A stretch of DNA of 64,000 nucleotides from Hyphomicrobiales bacterium (GCA_017305935.1 JAFKJU010000009.1:124001-188000); one strand, 5' to 3'. Counted from the first letter of the stretch, positions 43,864 through 52,836 are shown. Notes: generated by a model from the letters alone, not told the origin. Program-made: numbers and translations.

Positions 43864-45873
43864 TCAGAACTCGTCCCATCCGGCATCATTGGTCGGGGCG
43901 GGTGAGCCGCCGCCGAAGGCGTTGGCGAGCTTGTCGACCATGCGCTTGGCCGGCGAGGCGATCCGCGGCGAGGCGGTGCTGGCCACCTTCAGGCGCGGGC
44001 GGACCGCAGCGGCGACCGGCGCAGGGGCGGGACGCGAGGCGGGGGGCACCGCAGCGAAGGCGCGACCGCCGGCGACTGCCGCGTCACCCACCTGAAACTT
44101 TCCGACGAGCTGGCGCAGCCTGTCCGCCTCCAGCGCCAACGAGGAACTCGCAGCCGTCGATTGCTCGACCATCGCCGCATTCTGCTGCGTCGTCTGGTCC
44201 ATCTGGTTGACCGCCGCATTGACCTCCGCCAATCCCACCGATTGTTCGCGCGCCGAGGTGGCGATGGCATCGAGCTGGACGTTGATGTCGTTGACATGCT
44301 GGCCGATCACCTTCAGCGCCTCGCCGGTCTCGGTCACGAGGCGGACGCCGCCCTCGACCTCGCCGGCGGAATGGCGGATCAGCTCCTTGATTTCCCTTGC
44401 CGCCTGCGCGGAGCGTTGCGCCAGTTCGCGCACCTCCTGGGCGACGACGGCAAAGCCCTTGCCGGCTTCACCGGCGCGGGCCGCCTCGACGCCGGCGTTG
44501 AGCGCCAGCAGATTGGTCTGGAAGGCGATCTCGTCGATGACGCCGATGATGTTGGAGATCTGCCCGGAGGACTCCTCGATGCGCTGCATGGCGGCAACGG
44601 CTTCGGACACGACCTTCGCCGAACGGTCAGCCGAGGAATTGGCTTCCGATGCCTTGCTGCGGGCCTCTTCGGCGCGCTTCGAAGACTGCGAGACGTTGGC
44701 GGTGATCTCATCGAGCGCGGCGGCTGTCTCTTCCAGCGCGGCGGCCTGCTGCTCGGTGCGGCGCGACAGGTCGCTGGCGGCCTGGCTCAGTTCCCGCGAG
44801 CCGCCGTCGATGGAGACGGTGACCTCGGAGACGGCCTGCAGGGTGGTGCGAAGCTGGGTGACGGCGGCGTTGAAATCATGGCGCAGGGTTTCGAACTCCG
44901 GCGAAAAGGACTGGGTCAGCTCGAAGCCGAGATCGCCATTTGCCATGCGCTTCAACCCTTCGGCAAGGCCACCGGTCGCCTGGGCCATGGCGTTGGCGCG
45001 CACCCGTTCGATATCCGAATTGCGCTCGCGTTCGGCCTCGACGGCAGTCCGCTCGGCCTGTGAAGAGGCTTCGAGCGCGCGGGTGCGCAGGCCATTGTCC
45101 TTGAATACCTGGACGGCGCGGGCCATGCCGCCGATTTCGTCGCGGCGCTCGGTTTCGGCGATGGCAACGTCGAGGTTGCCGTTGGCAAGCGTGGTCATGG
45201 TGCCCGAAAGCATATCCAGCGGCCGGGCGATCCAGGCGCGCACGGCAAAGAAGCCGGCGACCAGCATGACGGCAAGACCGGCGACGACACTCACGATGGT
45301 GGTGATGATCGTGTCGCGGGTCATGTCGACGAGCCCGGCGTGACGTGTTTCGGTGAGGGCGGTGATCTTGCCGATCTCGTCGGTGATATCGTTGATCGCG
45401 ATGGTGAAGGACGGGCGGCAGGTAGAGGCGAAGTCCGCCTGGGTGCGATCGACTTCGGTCTCGGCCAGCGCGATGCTGGCAGCGGCAATCAGCGGGCCGC
45501 ATTTGTTTTTCAGCGCATCGACAGCTTCGGCCTTGATCGCGGCGATGCGGGCATTGTCGGGCGCGCTGGCCATCGCCGCATCGATCTGCGTGGTGAAGAA
45601 GCCTTCGCTCATCTTCATGTCGGCCACGGCCGCTTTCTTGTCGGCGTCATCGCGCGCAATCAGGATATCGGCAATGGCGGAGCGGATCGACACCAGGCTG
45701 CGGCTGGCGCGCGCCAGCATCAGCGTCGCGTTGGATTCCTTCTCCAGCAGCGCGGTGTAGGACGTATCGATGAACGATATGCGCGAGCTGCTATAGGCCG
45801 TGACTCCGGCCACGAACAACCCGAAGGCGCAGAGAATGACAAGAAACTTGCCGATGACGGGAATATGACGCAT
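43864..45873 (-). CDS. Methyl-accepting chemotaxis protein
   Basis: A 669-aa chemoreceptor. A first membrane helix is at about 9-28 (KFLVILCAFGLFVAGVTA). The periplasmic four-helix-type sensor follows (about 30-185). The second membrane helix is near 188-212 (IVSVVAGLAVMLVAGFFAV), then a HAMP domain (DMLSGTMTTLANGNLDVAIA) and the signalling hairpin with EIAFQTNLLALNAGVEAARA. The C-terminus GWDEF resembles the CheR-docking pentapeptide at the end of major chemoreceptors. The ligand is unknown. Chemotaxis kinase genes are not in the window. Confidence 0.94.
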   Translation of the reverse strand: MRHIPVIGKFLVILCAFGLFVAGVTAYSSSRISFIDTSYTALLEKESNATLMLARASRSLVSIRSAIADILIARDDADKKAAVADMKMSEGFFTTQIDAAMASAPDNARIAAIKAEAVDALKNKCGPLIAAASIALAETEVDRTQADFASTCRPSFTIAINDITDEIGKITALTETRHAGLVDMTRDTIITTIVSVVAGLAVMLVAGFFAVRAWIARPLDMLSGTMTTLANGNLDVAIAETERRDEIGGMARAVQVFKDNGLRTRALEASSQAERTAVEAERERNSDIERVRANAMAQATGGLAEGLKRMANGDLGFELTQSFSPEFETLRHDFNAAVTQLRTTLQAVSEVTVSIDGGSRELSQAASDLSRRTEQQAAALEETAAALDEITANVSQSSKRAEEARSKASEANSSADRSAKVVSEAVAAMQRIEESSGQISNIIGVIDEIAFQTNLLALNAGVEAARAGEAGKGFAVVAQEVRELAQRSAQAAREIKELIRHSAGEVEGGVRLVTETGEALKVIGQHVNDINVQLDAIATSAREQSVGLAEVNAAVNQMDQTTQQNAAMVEQSTAASSSLALEADRLRQLVGKFQVGDAAVAGGRAFAAVPPASRPAPAPVAAAVRPRLKVASTASPRIASPAKRMVDKLANAFGGGSPAPTNDAGWDEF

Positions 45874-46176
45874 GGCGGCGGCCTGTTCTGGAAAACTGCC
45901 GCCTGGGTTATCAGGATATCGTTATGTTTCGCTTAATATTTTCATGGTTGCGCCGGGAAGGTTTCACACGCGGCGCGCCCGCTGGCGAAATGGCGAACGG
46001 CCGTATACAGGGCATCGCCTGTCGGCCGTCGATTGCAAGAAAATGTAGGGAAGGTCGTTCACAACCGGCCAGCCTGGGGCGCCTGTCGGCGCGGGAAGCT
46101 GGCGGTGGTCTACTGCCCGATCGTTCTCGGGAAGCGTATCGGCGGGGCGGTGTGCCCGGCTGGCAATCCGGTCGGT
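45874..46176. other. 303-bp intergenic region without a clear gene
   Basis: Lies between the chemoreceptor start and the end of the DUF1127 gene. It includes the chemoreceptor promoter (AT-rich near 45910-45945) and possibly the 3' end of the DUF1127 transcript. No convincing coding sequence or hairpin with T-run is seen. Confidence 0.5.
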
Positions 46177-46326
46177 TCAGCCGAAAACCAGGAAGCCGGA
46201 AACGGCGGCGCGGATGTTTTCACGCGAGATGCCGAGGTCGCGCAGGGCGCGGTCGTCGAGGGCGTTCAGTTCGCGGGCGGCGCGACGTTCGGCTGCATTC
46301 TTCTTGAGCTTTGCGAAAACGTTCAT
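46177..46326 (-). CDS. DUF1127 small protein (YjiS-like)
   Basis: A 49-aa basic protein, MNVFAKLKKNAAERRAAREL then NALDDRALRDLGISRENIR, the standard DUF1127 motif. Small DUF1127 proteins in Rhizobiales have been linked to RNA turnover and phosphate or carbon physiology. A strong AAAGGAG site precedes the ATG at 46326. Confidence 0.9.
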   Translation of the reverse strand: MNVFAKLKKNAAERRAARELNALDDRALRDLGISRENIRAAVSGFLVFG

Positions 46327-46534
46327 GATCAACTCCTTTGTGTTGCCCAGTAGATAGGCAATTTCGTGCCTGGGAAAAAGGCACAAGTTTGCACCGGAGG
46401 CATGCCGGCCTTGCATGGCGGCGACCGGCGCTTCGACATGCAGCCAGCACCGGCACCCATCGCGCGCATCGTCTCGCTATGGCTCATCCACCGCTTGCGT
46501 GCCATTTCGATCGGCATGGAGGCTGAAATGCTTC

Positions 46535-46720
46535 TCAACCCGCACCCGGATTGACGCTCTTCTCCTTAGCGTCCGGCAGCGTACCGGCGCCCGGCGTCTT
46601 GCTTTCGTCGGTGAGGCGCTCCTTGGCGTGGGGGCCGGCGGGGGGCGGAGGTTTTGCGCCGGCGGGGGCGTCGCGGGTTTTTTCGACCGCCTTCTGCGCC
46701 TGCTTGTCCTCGTCCGTCAT
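46535..46720 (-). CDS. Small hydrophilic protein of unknown function
   Basis: A 61-aa charged, Pro/Ala/Lys-rich protein: MTDEDKQAQKAVEKTRDAPA, then GAKPPPPAGPHAKERLTDES, ending KSVNPGAG. It is probably disordered, with no membrane segment. AGGAGAAG precedes the ATG at 46720, which supports translation. No family is recognised. Confidence 0.65.
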   Translation of the reverse strand: MTDEDKQAQKAVEKTRDAPAGAKPPPPAGPHAKERLTDESKTPGAGTLPDAKEKSVNPGAG

Positions 46721-46790
46721 GGCTCTTCTCCTTGAAGGGTTAGACACCTTTCTCCAACGCGAGGCGGGCGGAACCGGTTCCGGGAAAAAC

Positions 46791-47249
46791 TCAGCCCTCG
46801 GCAGGCGGGCCGAAGCGTTCGATCATGCGATTGCGGATCTGGTCGCGGGCCGCGCGGTAGAGCGCAAGCGTCGCCTCGCGTCCGTCGGCCTGGCCGACAG
46901 GGTCGGAAATCGGCCAGTATTCCACCTCCAGCGCGGCGGTGCGGGCCATGTCCATGGCCAGGCGCTGGCTGGTGGGCGAAAGCGCAACCACGAGATCGAA
47001 ACTGCCGAGATGGTCGCCCCAATCCTGCATCTCCTCGAACGAGCGGCAGCGATGACGCACCAGCTCGACGCCGATCTCGTTGCAGACGGCGATGGCGAAG
47101 CCGTCGACTTCCCTGTCATGCCGGACGCCGGCGGATTGCACATAGGCGGCGCGGCCGTAAATCTTCTTCATCAGGCCTTCGGCCATGGGAGAGCGAACCG
47201 AATTGTGATCGCAGCAGAAGAGGATGGAGCGGGGGATAGGCTTGGACAA
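46791..47249 (-). CDS. Low-molecular-weight tyrosine phosphatase / arsenate-reductase-like protein
   Basis: A 152-aa protein with the phosphate-binding loop CX5R in FCCDHNSVRSPMAEG near the N-terminus and a C-terminal acid loop SDPVGQADGREAT, where the Asp is the general acid. VVALSPTSQRLAM is typical of the family. It could be a protein-tyrosine phosphatase or an ArsC-type arsenate reductase; the first is preferred because no ars genes are near. The TTG at 47249 with GGAG upstream is chosen, as no ATG or GTG fits between it and unlikely upstream sequence. Confidence 0.82.
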   Translation of the reverse strand: MSKPIPRSILFCCDHNSVRSPMAEGLMKKIYGRAAYVQSAGVRHDREVDGFAIAVCNEIGVELVRHRCRSFEEMQDWGDHLGSFDLVVALSPTSQRLAMDMARTAALEVEYWPISDPVGQADGREATLALYRAARDQIRNRMIERFGPPAEG

Positions 47250-47522
47250 GGAGAGCTCCGGTTGGACTTGAGGATCTCGGCGGCGGATTTTCAGGAGCGG
47301 ACGGCCGACCGCCGGCGCGCTTGCGACCGAGGTCCGGCGGCGATGGACGGCTTCCGGCAATCCCACCACACTCCCCTTGCCGGCGCAAGACGAGCGGGCC
47401 TGTCCTTCCTTCCCGGCAGAATAGTGGCGGGATGTGACAGCTTTTATCGCGATACGATTCGACAATCGGTCCCGCGAGTGCTCTAATCGCGTGGGGTCAA
47501 TTCAGGTGCCAGCCATTCCACG

Positions 47523-47744
47523 ATGGACACGCATAAACGCAGCATAGTGAAAGCGCTCTCGTGGCGCGCGACGGGATCCGTCGATACCATCCTGATTTCC
47601 CTGGTCATTACCGGCAGCATCAGGCTTGCGGCCACGATCGGTTTCACCGAGGTCGTTACCAAATCCCTGCTTTATTATTTTCACGAGAGAGTCTGGCTTC
47701 GCGTGCCCTTCGGCCGTGCCAATCCATCCGACGGTATCTCGTGA
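47523..47744 (+). CDS. DUF2061 small membrane protein
   Basis: A 73-aa protein with the DUF2061 pattern KRSIVKALSWRATGSVDTIL, then ISLVITGSIRLAATIGFTEV and ending with VTKSLLYYFHERVW. One or two membrane segments are likely. Family members often accompany sulfate-assimilation or other genes; the role is unknown. It diverges from the phosphatase gene across 273 bp. Confidence 0.85.
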   Translation: MDTHKRSIVKALSWRATGSVDTILISLVITGSIRLAATIGFTEVVTKSLLYYFHERVWLRVPFGRANPSDGIS

Positions 47745-47812
47745 CGATGGTGCGTTCGCTCGGTGCGGCCGGGCGGCCTCTTCGGGCAAGTCGTGGCGGG
47801 AGGAGCAGGCTT

Positions 47813-48343
47813 ATGGTGCGGGAAAACGAAATCCGGGAAAACGAGGTGGCGGTCGAGCCGCCGCCGGCGGTAGATGCCGGGCTTGTGTTCATCGGCCGCA
47901 TCGAAACCCCCTGGGTCTTGCGGCTGGAAACGCCGCGACAGGGCCGCCAGGACGGGCCGATCTGCATCATCGAGGTGTTCGAGCCCTGGGTGGCGGCGCT
48001 GCGCGGCATCGAGCGCTTCCAGCGGCTGGAGATCCTCTACTGGCTCGACCGCTCCCGCCGCGACCTCGTGCTGCAAAGCCCGGCCTCGAACGGCGAGACC
48101 CATGGCACGTTTTCGCTGCGCTCACCGGTGCGGCCGAACCCGATCGGCACCTCGATCGTCATCCTGGAAAAGGTCGAGGGCGCGCGGCTTTTCGTCAAGG
48201 GCCTCGATTGCCTCGACGGCACGCCGCTGATCGACATCAAGCCCGACCGCTGCCTGTTCACGCCCGTCGCCCCGCCGCAGAAGGGCGACTTCGAAACCGC
48301 TCACGGTCCTGACGATTCACCGATCAGCCAGTTGATGAAATAA
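47813..48343 (+). CDS. trmO: tRNA (N6-threonylcarbamoyladenosine-37) methyltransferase TrmO (TsaA/YaeB domain)
   Basis: A 176-aa protein with a beta-barrel SAM-dependent methyltransferase fold. Landmarks are FIGRIETPW, ERFQRLEILYWLDRSRRD, HGTFSLRSPVRPNPIGTS and the end CLDGTPLIDIKPDRC, all typical of TrmO. It methylates t6A37 in a threonine tRNA. ATG 47813 is preferred because GGGAGGAGC lies just upstream; GTG 47741 overlapping the DUF2061 stop is an alternative. Its 3' end overlaps the convergent LysR gene by 43 bp. Confidence 0.86.
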   Translation: MVRENEIRENEVAVEPPPAVDAGLVFIGRIETPWVLRLETPRQGRQDGPICIIEVFEPWVAALRGIERFQRLEILYWLDRSRRDLVLQSPASNGETHGTFSLRSPVRPNPIGTSIVILEKVEGARLFVKGLDCLDGTPLIDIKPDRCLFTPVAPPQKGDFETAHGPDDSPISQLMK

Positions 48344-49194
48344 TCGATCTCGGCGCTGTCGCGCTTGGCCTCAGGGCACAGGCAATAGTAGTTGTGGAGC
48401 GCGGCGACGCCGATTTGCAACGGCTGCACGAGCCTGCCCTCGTCGAGATCGCGGGCGGAGACCACCTCGTCGCTCAGCGCCACGCCGAAGCCGTCACGAG
48501 CGGCCTGGAGGACGATGCCGAAACTGTCGAAATAGACATCCGACTCGCCGCCCCAGGCAATGCCGGCCTGCGCCTGCCAGCGCCGCCATTGCGCACCGTC
48601 GTCTTCATGCAGCAGGCGGTGATAGGCAAGATCGGAAGGCTGGCGGATAGCCTTCGGCCCACGCAGCAATTGCGGGCTGCAGACCGGCGTCATGCGGATG
48701 CCATGCAGCAGATGCCACCAGAAGCCCGGCCAGGGCGGCACGCCATAGATGACGGCGACATCGGTCTTGCGCCAGTCAATGCCCTGGAAATAGCTCGAGG
48801 TCACGACGTTCAACTGGAAATTCGGGTTCTCGTCCATGAATCGGAAGAGACGCGTGGCGAGCCAGGCCGTTCCGTAGACCTGGGGCATGGAGATCCGCAG
48901 GCTGCGCCTTGTCTCCTCGTCGTGGCGCGCGGCGGCGACCTGGCGCACGCCGGTCTGGATCGCGTCCATGGCGGTGGCGACCGAGCGCTGGAGCTGGGCG
49001 CCGCTCCGGGTCAGGGCGAGCTGGCGGCCGCGTTTCTGGAACAGCTCGACCCCGAGCCCCGTCTGCAGGGCGCGGATCTGCTGGCTGACCGCGCCCGGCG
49101 TCACATGCAGCTCGGCTGCGGCCGCGCCGACATTGCCAAGCCGGGCGACGCTTTCGAAGACACGAAACGCATGCAGGGGAGGAAGGGCCATCAT
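48301..49194 (-). CDS. LysR-family regulator, GcvA-like (copy 2)
   Basis: A 297-aa LysR protein: helix-turn-helix HAFRVFESVARLGNVGAAAA, ELHVTPGAVSQQIRALQT, then the effector-binding domain with LLHEDDGAQWRRW and the GcvA-type pocket. It is paralogous to the next gene upstream, from which it starts in a 4-bp overlap (ATGA), so the two are translationally coupled. Its target is probably the divergent operon at 50219. Confidence 0.9.
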   Translation of the reverse strand: MMALPPLHAFRVFESVARLGNVGAAAAELHVTPGAVSQQIRALQTGLGVELFQKRGRQLALTRSGAQLQRSVATAMDAIQTGVRQVAAARHDEETRRSLRISMPQVYGTAWLATRLFRFMDENPNFQLNVVTSSYFQGIDWRKTDVAVIYGVPPWPGFWWHLLHGIRMTPVCSPQLLRGPKAIRQPSDLAYHRLLHEDDGAQWRRWQAQAGIAWGGESDVYFDSFGIVLQAARDGFGVALSDEVVSARDLDEGRLVQPLQIGVAALHNYYCLCPEAKRDSAEIDYFINWLIGESSGP

Positions 49195-50114
49195 GTCTCT
49201 CTTTCGCGGGAGGCTCTCGTCGCGCCGGGGTGCAGATGCTCGATCAGGCGGTCGGCCAGCGCCCGCAGGATCGGCTCGCCGACCCGCTCCACCGGGCTGA
49301 CGATGTAATATTCGCGCGCCGCGTTGATCGTCGTCGGAAACGGTTGGATCAGCCGGCCTTCGTTGAGGGCATTGCGGGTCAGCACGTCCGAGACCAGCGC
49401 CACGCCGCGCCCCTGGATGGCGGAGGCGATCGCCTGCGCCACCGAATTGACCCGCACATGCGTATTGCCCTCCAGCCCGATGCGGGCGGCGACCGACCAT
49501 TTCGCCCATTCGCCGCCATCGTCTTCATGCAGCAGCGTCACGGCGCTAAGCTTGCGCTCGCGATTGCGCAGGTCGAGGCGGGAAAGAAGCGTCGGCGCGC
49601 AGACGGCGGACAGGCGCACTTCGCCGAGCAGGCGCCAATGCTTGCCGGTGAAGGGCGGGTTGTCATAGACGACGGCGATGTCGTTGCGGGTCCAGTCGAC
49701 CTCGGCTGCCGTCATCGCCTCGTCGATCGACAGTTTCGAGATGCCATGGCCCTCGGCAAAGCCGATGATCGCTGCCGTCAGCCAGGCGATGCCGAGCGCC
49801 GTCGGCACCGAGACCGACAGCGACACCGGCTGCTCGCCGGCCGCCGCCCGGCGCGAGGTGCGCGTGGCCGTGTCGATCTGCCCCAGTGAAATGGCGACGG
49901 CTTGCGAAAAATCCCGCCCGGCCTGGGTCAGCACGACATTGCGGCCCGACTTGCGAAACAGGGCGATGCCGGTGGCCTCGCCAAGCTTCTTCAATTGCAG
50001 CGAGACGGCGCTGGGGCTGAGGTTCAGTTCCCCGGCCGCCTGCCGCACGCTGCCGAGCCGCGCCGCCGCCTCGAAGGCAGGCAGATATTGCAGGTAGGGC
50101 AACATACGCGACAT
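49191..50114 (-). CDS. LysR-family regulator, GcvA-like (copy 1)
   Basis: A 307-aa LysR protein: FEAAARLGSVRQAAGELNL, SPSAVSLQLKKLGEATGI, effector domain containing LLHEDDGGEWAKWSVAA, which matches LLHEDDGAQWRRWQAQA in the second copy. It heads the regulator pair and is divergent from the cysteine hydrolase gene across 104 bp that hold a likely operator. The ligand is unknown; an amino acid or derived amide is inferred from the controlled genes. Confidence 0.91.
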   Translation of the reverse strand: MSRMLPYLQYLPAFEAAARLGSVRQAAGELNLSPSAVSLQLKKLGEATGIALFRKSGRNVVLTQAGRDFSQAVAISLGQIDTATRTSRRAAAGEQPVSLSVSVPTALGIAWLTAAIIGFAEGHGISKLSIDEAMTAAEVDWTRNDIAVVYDNPPFTGKHWRLLGEVRLSAVCAPTLLSRLDLRNRERKLSAVTLLHEDDGGEWAKWSVAARIGLEGNTHVRVNSVAQAIASAIQGRGVALVSDVLTRNALNEGRLIQPFPTTINAAREYYIVSPVERVGEPILRALADRLIEHLHPGATRASRERET

Positions 50115-50130
50115 TTCCGGACCGCCGATT

Positions 50131-50147
50131 GTTTCAATTCATCAAAC
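50131..50147. promoter_or_regulatory. Candidate LysR operator in divergent gap
   Basis: GTTT (50131-50134) and AAAC (50144-50147) are separated by 9 bp in the AT-rich gap between the regulator pair and the operon at 50219. This contains the T-N11-A type symmetry that LysR proteins bind. Confidence 0.35.
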
Positions 50148-50218
50148 GATATTGGCGATATTAAATTGATTTTTCCGAACTGTTAAGAGTGCTACCCCTA
50201 TGGAAAAGGAGGAACGTC

Positions 50219-50893
50219 ATGATTTCGGCAAGACCATTCGATTTTCCCTATGACGGCAATCTCGATCCGGCCAGGACGGCGCTGATCGTCATCGACCTGC
50301 AGGACGATTTCCTGTCCTCGACCGGTTATTTCGCCAGGCAGGGCTACGATCCCGCGCCGCTGCGCGCCATCATCCCCGCCGTCAACCGCTTGATCGGCGC
50401 CTGCCGCAGCGCCGGCATCCGCGTCATCCACACCCGGCAGGGCTACCGCGCCGATCTCGCCGACATGACGCCCTATGAGAAATGGCGTCGTCAGCGCTCC
50501 GGCCTCGACGGCACCACGGCGTTGCTGCGCTCCAGTCCGGGCTTCCAGATTTCGGCCGATATCGACGTCGGCCCCGAAGACATCATCGTCGACAAGACCT
50601 GCAACGGCGCCTTCACCTATACGGATTTCGAGCATGTGCTGCGCGCGCAGGGCATCACGCATCTGCTGTTTTCCGGTTGCACCACCGATGTCTGCGTCCA
50701 CACGACGCTGCGCGAGGCCTGCGACCGCAATTTCCAGTGCCTGACCATTTCCGACGCCTGCGCCAGCGGCGACCAGTATGCCCATGAGGCGGCCCTGCAC
50801 ATGGTTACCGTCGAGAACGGCATTTTTGGCGCGCTGACCGACAGCGCGGCGGTTCTCGAGGGTCTGGGCCGGCTGGAGCGAGCGAAGGCATGA
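50219..50893 (+). CDS. Isochorismatase-family cysteine hydrolase (amidase type)
   Basis: A 224-aa hydrolase with the triad Asp in ALIVIDLQDDF, Lys in IIVDKTCNGAF and Cys in SGCTTDVCVHTTLREACD. Overall layout is close to ureidoacrylate or biuret-type amidohydrolases (RutB/BiuH group). AAGGAGGAACG directly precedes ATG 50219. It is the first gene of an operon regulated by two LysR proteins, and its stop overlaps the GYD gene by 4 bp. The substrate is probably taken up by the transporter encoded downstream. Confidence 0.87.
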   Translation: MISARPFDFPYDGNLDPARTALIVIDLQDDFLSSTGYFARQGYDPAPLRAIIPAVNRLIGACRSAGIRVIHTRQGYRADLADMTPYEKWRRQRSGLDGTTALLRSSPGFQISADIDVGPEDIIVDKTCNGAFTYTDFEHVLRAQGITHLLFSGCTTDVCVHTTLREACDRNFQCLTISDACASGDQYAHEAALHMVTVENGIFGALTDSAAVLEGLGRLERAKA

Positions 50894-51192
50894 GTGGCCA
50901 GCAGACCTACGTCTCCCTGATGCGCCTGACGCAGAAGGGGCTCGACGAACTGACCGACAGCGCCCGCCGCCGCAAGGTCAGTGAGGATCGCGTTGCCTCC
51001 CTCGGTGGCCGCTCCATCGCCTTCTACGCCCTGCTCGGGACTTACGATTTCCTGCAGGTCTTCGAGATGCCGAGCAATGAGGCGATGCTGCAATACGTGC
51101 TGACCGCGCGGCGCGACGGGCATGTCGAGCCGCTGATCATGCCGGCCTTCGACACCGGGGCTTATGGCGGAATTCTCCAGGCGATGACGTAG
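50890..51192 (+). CDS. GYD-domain protein
   Basis: A 100-aa protein of the GYD family: TYVSLMRLTQKGLDEL, then FYALLGTYDFLQVFEMPSNE containing the G-x-Y-D motif. These small ferredoxin-like-fold proteins are of unknown role and often occur beside catabolic enzymes. ATGA overlap with the hydrolase gene indicates coupled expression. Confidence 0.86.
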   Translation: MSGQQTYVSLMRLTQKGLDELTDSARRRKVSEDRVASLGGRSIAFYALLGTYDFLQVFEMPSNEAMLQYVLTARRDGHVEPLIMPAFDTGAYGGILQAMT

Positions 51193-51237
51193 GAACGGCA
51201 CGGTTCGGGGGGGGGATAATCGTTTAGTTTTCATGCG

Positions 51238-51253
51238 GTTTTCAGGCGAAAAC
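51238..51253. promoter_or_regulatory. Inverted repeat upstream of the transporter genes
   Basis: GTTTTC-AGGC-GAAAAC, a perfect 6-bp inverted repeat in the 127-bp gap between the GYD gene and the binding-protein gene. It may be an operator or a short hairpin; the gap is AT-rich and may contain a second promoter. Confidence 0.35.
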
Positions 51254-51319
51254 AATTAGCTTGTCTGCACTTGGCTTTTCTATACCACTTCAGAAACGCA
51301 ACAAAAAAGGGAACGGATT

Positions 51320-52153
51320 ATGATGAAGAACCAGTCTGGACTGAAATCGGCGCTGATCGCGGGCGGCCTGCTGGCCGCGATCATGGGCCAGGCGCAGGCG
51401 GCCGGGCAGAAACCGGACTTCGTGTCCGGCGGCGTGCTGAAAGTCTGCACCAGCGGCGAATTCCCGCCGATGGAATATTACGAAAATCCCGGCGACAAGG
51501 ACCTCGTCGGCTTCGAGATCGACCTGCTGGACGCCATCGCCAAGCGCTGGGACGCCAAGGCGGAATATGTGGTCGGCGATTTCAAGGGCCTGTTGCCGTC
51601 GCTGGATTCGAAACGCTGCGACCTCGTCGCCAGCGGCATCCTCATCACCCCGGCGCGCCTCGAGAAATATGACGGCATTCCCTATTTCGGCTCGCATATC
51701 GTGCTGGTGACGGCGGCGAGCGACAAGGAGACGAAGGCGCCGGCCGATGTCAGCGGCAAGGTGATGGCAATCGAGGCCGGCACGTCCTACGAGAAGATCG
51801 TCGCCGATCTCAATACCGAGCTGGAAGCCGCCGGCAAGCCGCCCGTGCAGGCCCAGACCTATCCTTCCGCCGCCGGCGTCATCCAGCAGATCCTCGTTGG
51901 CCGCGCCACCGCGACGATCACCCAGGATACCACGGCCGCCTATCGCATGTTGCAGGTGCCGGGCAAGCTCAGCATTCCCTACACCTACGACCAGAGCGAA
52001 AATTACGGCATCTACCTGCGCAAGAGCGCGGGTGACCGCGAGATGCTGAAGCAGGCGATCGAGGCGCTGCAGGCAAGCGGCGAGATGAAGGCCATGCTGA
52101 AGAAATGGAACCTGCCGGAAACGGCGACCGACGTTTCGCATGACGTGAAGTGA
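51320..52153 (+). CDS. Polar amino-acid-type ABC transporter substrate-binding protein
   Basis: A 277-aa family-3 solute-binding protein. Signal peptide up to about residue 27 (GGLLAAIMGQAQAA). Mature domain with VLKVCTSGEFPPMEYYEN, LVGFEIDLLDAIAKRW, DLVASGILITPARLEKYD and NYGIYLRKSAGDREM. It binds a small amino-acid-like ligand in the periplasm. Coupled to the permease gene by a 4-bp overlap. Confidence 0.91.
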   Translation: MMKNQSGLKSALIAGGLLAAIMGQAQAAGQKPDFVSGGVLKVCTSGEFPPMEYYENPGDKDLVGFEIDLLDAIAKRWDAKAEYVVGDFKGLLPSLDSKRCDLVASGILITPARLEKYDGIPYFGSHIVLVTAASDKETKAPADVSGKVMAIEAGTSYEKIVADLNTELEAAGKPPVQAQTYPSAAGVIQQILVGRATATITQDTTAAYRMLQVPGKLSIPYTYDQSENYGIYLRKSAGDREMLKQAIEALQASGEMKAMLKKWNLPETATDVSHDVK

Positions 52154-52836
52154 CGGCCTTGTTCCAGCTCGATCTTTTCGTCCACGCGGTCTTCAGCGCT
52201 GCCCTGTTCCAGGGGGCGCTGCTCACCGTCGGCCTGTCGCTCTGCGTCATGGCCGTGTCGCTGGTTCTGGGCATGGGGCTCGGCTCCATGGCCGGCTCGC
52301 CGCGCCGGGCGGTGCGGTGGATCGTGACGGTCTATGTCTGGCTGTTTCGCGGCGCGCCGGCGCTGCTGGTGCTGCTGTTCGTCTGGAACGGCCTGCCGCA
52401 GATTTCGGATGTGTTCCGTGCCGATTGGTTTACGCCGTTCTTCGCCGCCTTCCTGGCGCTGTCGCTGATCCAGATCGCCTATCTCGCCGAGATCCTGCGC
52501 AGCGCCTTCGCCGCCGTGGGTCAGGGGCAGCGGGAAGGGGCGGCAGCGCTCGGCCTGCATGGATGGCAGATCTTTCTGCTCGTCACCATGCCGCAGGCCC
52601 TGCGCATCGCGGTGCCGGCGCTGATGAACGAGTTCATCTCGCTGCTGAAGACCACCTCGCTGGCGACGGTGATCTCGCTGAAGGAACTGATGACGGTCTC
52701 GCAGTTCGCGATCGCCACGAGTTTCCGTTTCCTCGAATGGTATGGGGCGGCGCTCGTTTATTATCTGGTAATCGTTTCGCTGCTGACGTTCGCCCAGGGT
52801 CGAATCGAATACCGGCTTTCGCGCGGTTATCGCTGA
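52150..52836 (+). CDS. Polar amino-acid-type ABC transporter permease
   Basis: A 228-aa inner-membrane protein with about five hydrophobic segments (FQGALLTVGLSLCVMAVSLV near the start) and the ABC-permease motif EGAAALGLHGWQIFLLVTMP. The GTG at 52150 overlaps the binding-protein stop (GTGA). No second permease or ATP-binding gene follows, so it must use an ATPase encoded elsewhere. Confidence 0.9.
   Translation: MTALFQLDLFVHAVFSAALFQGALLTVGLSLCVMAVSLVLGMGLGSMAGSPRRAVRWIVTVYVWLFRGAPALLVLLFVWNGLPQISDVFRADWFTPFFAAFLALSLIQIAYLAEILRSAFAAVGQGQREGAAALGLHGWQIFLLVTMPQALRIAVPALMNEFISLLKTTSLATVISLKELMTVSQFAIATSFRFLEWYGAALVYYLVIVSLLTFAQGRIEYRLSRGYR

Noticed and set aside
46791-47249. Arsenic resistance locus
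   Set aside because: A single LMW phosphatase-fold protein with no arsR, arsB or acr3 nearby.
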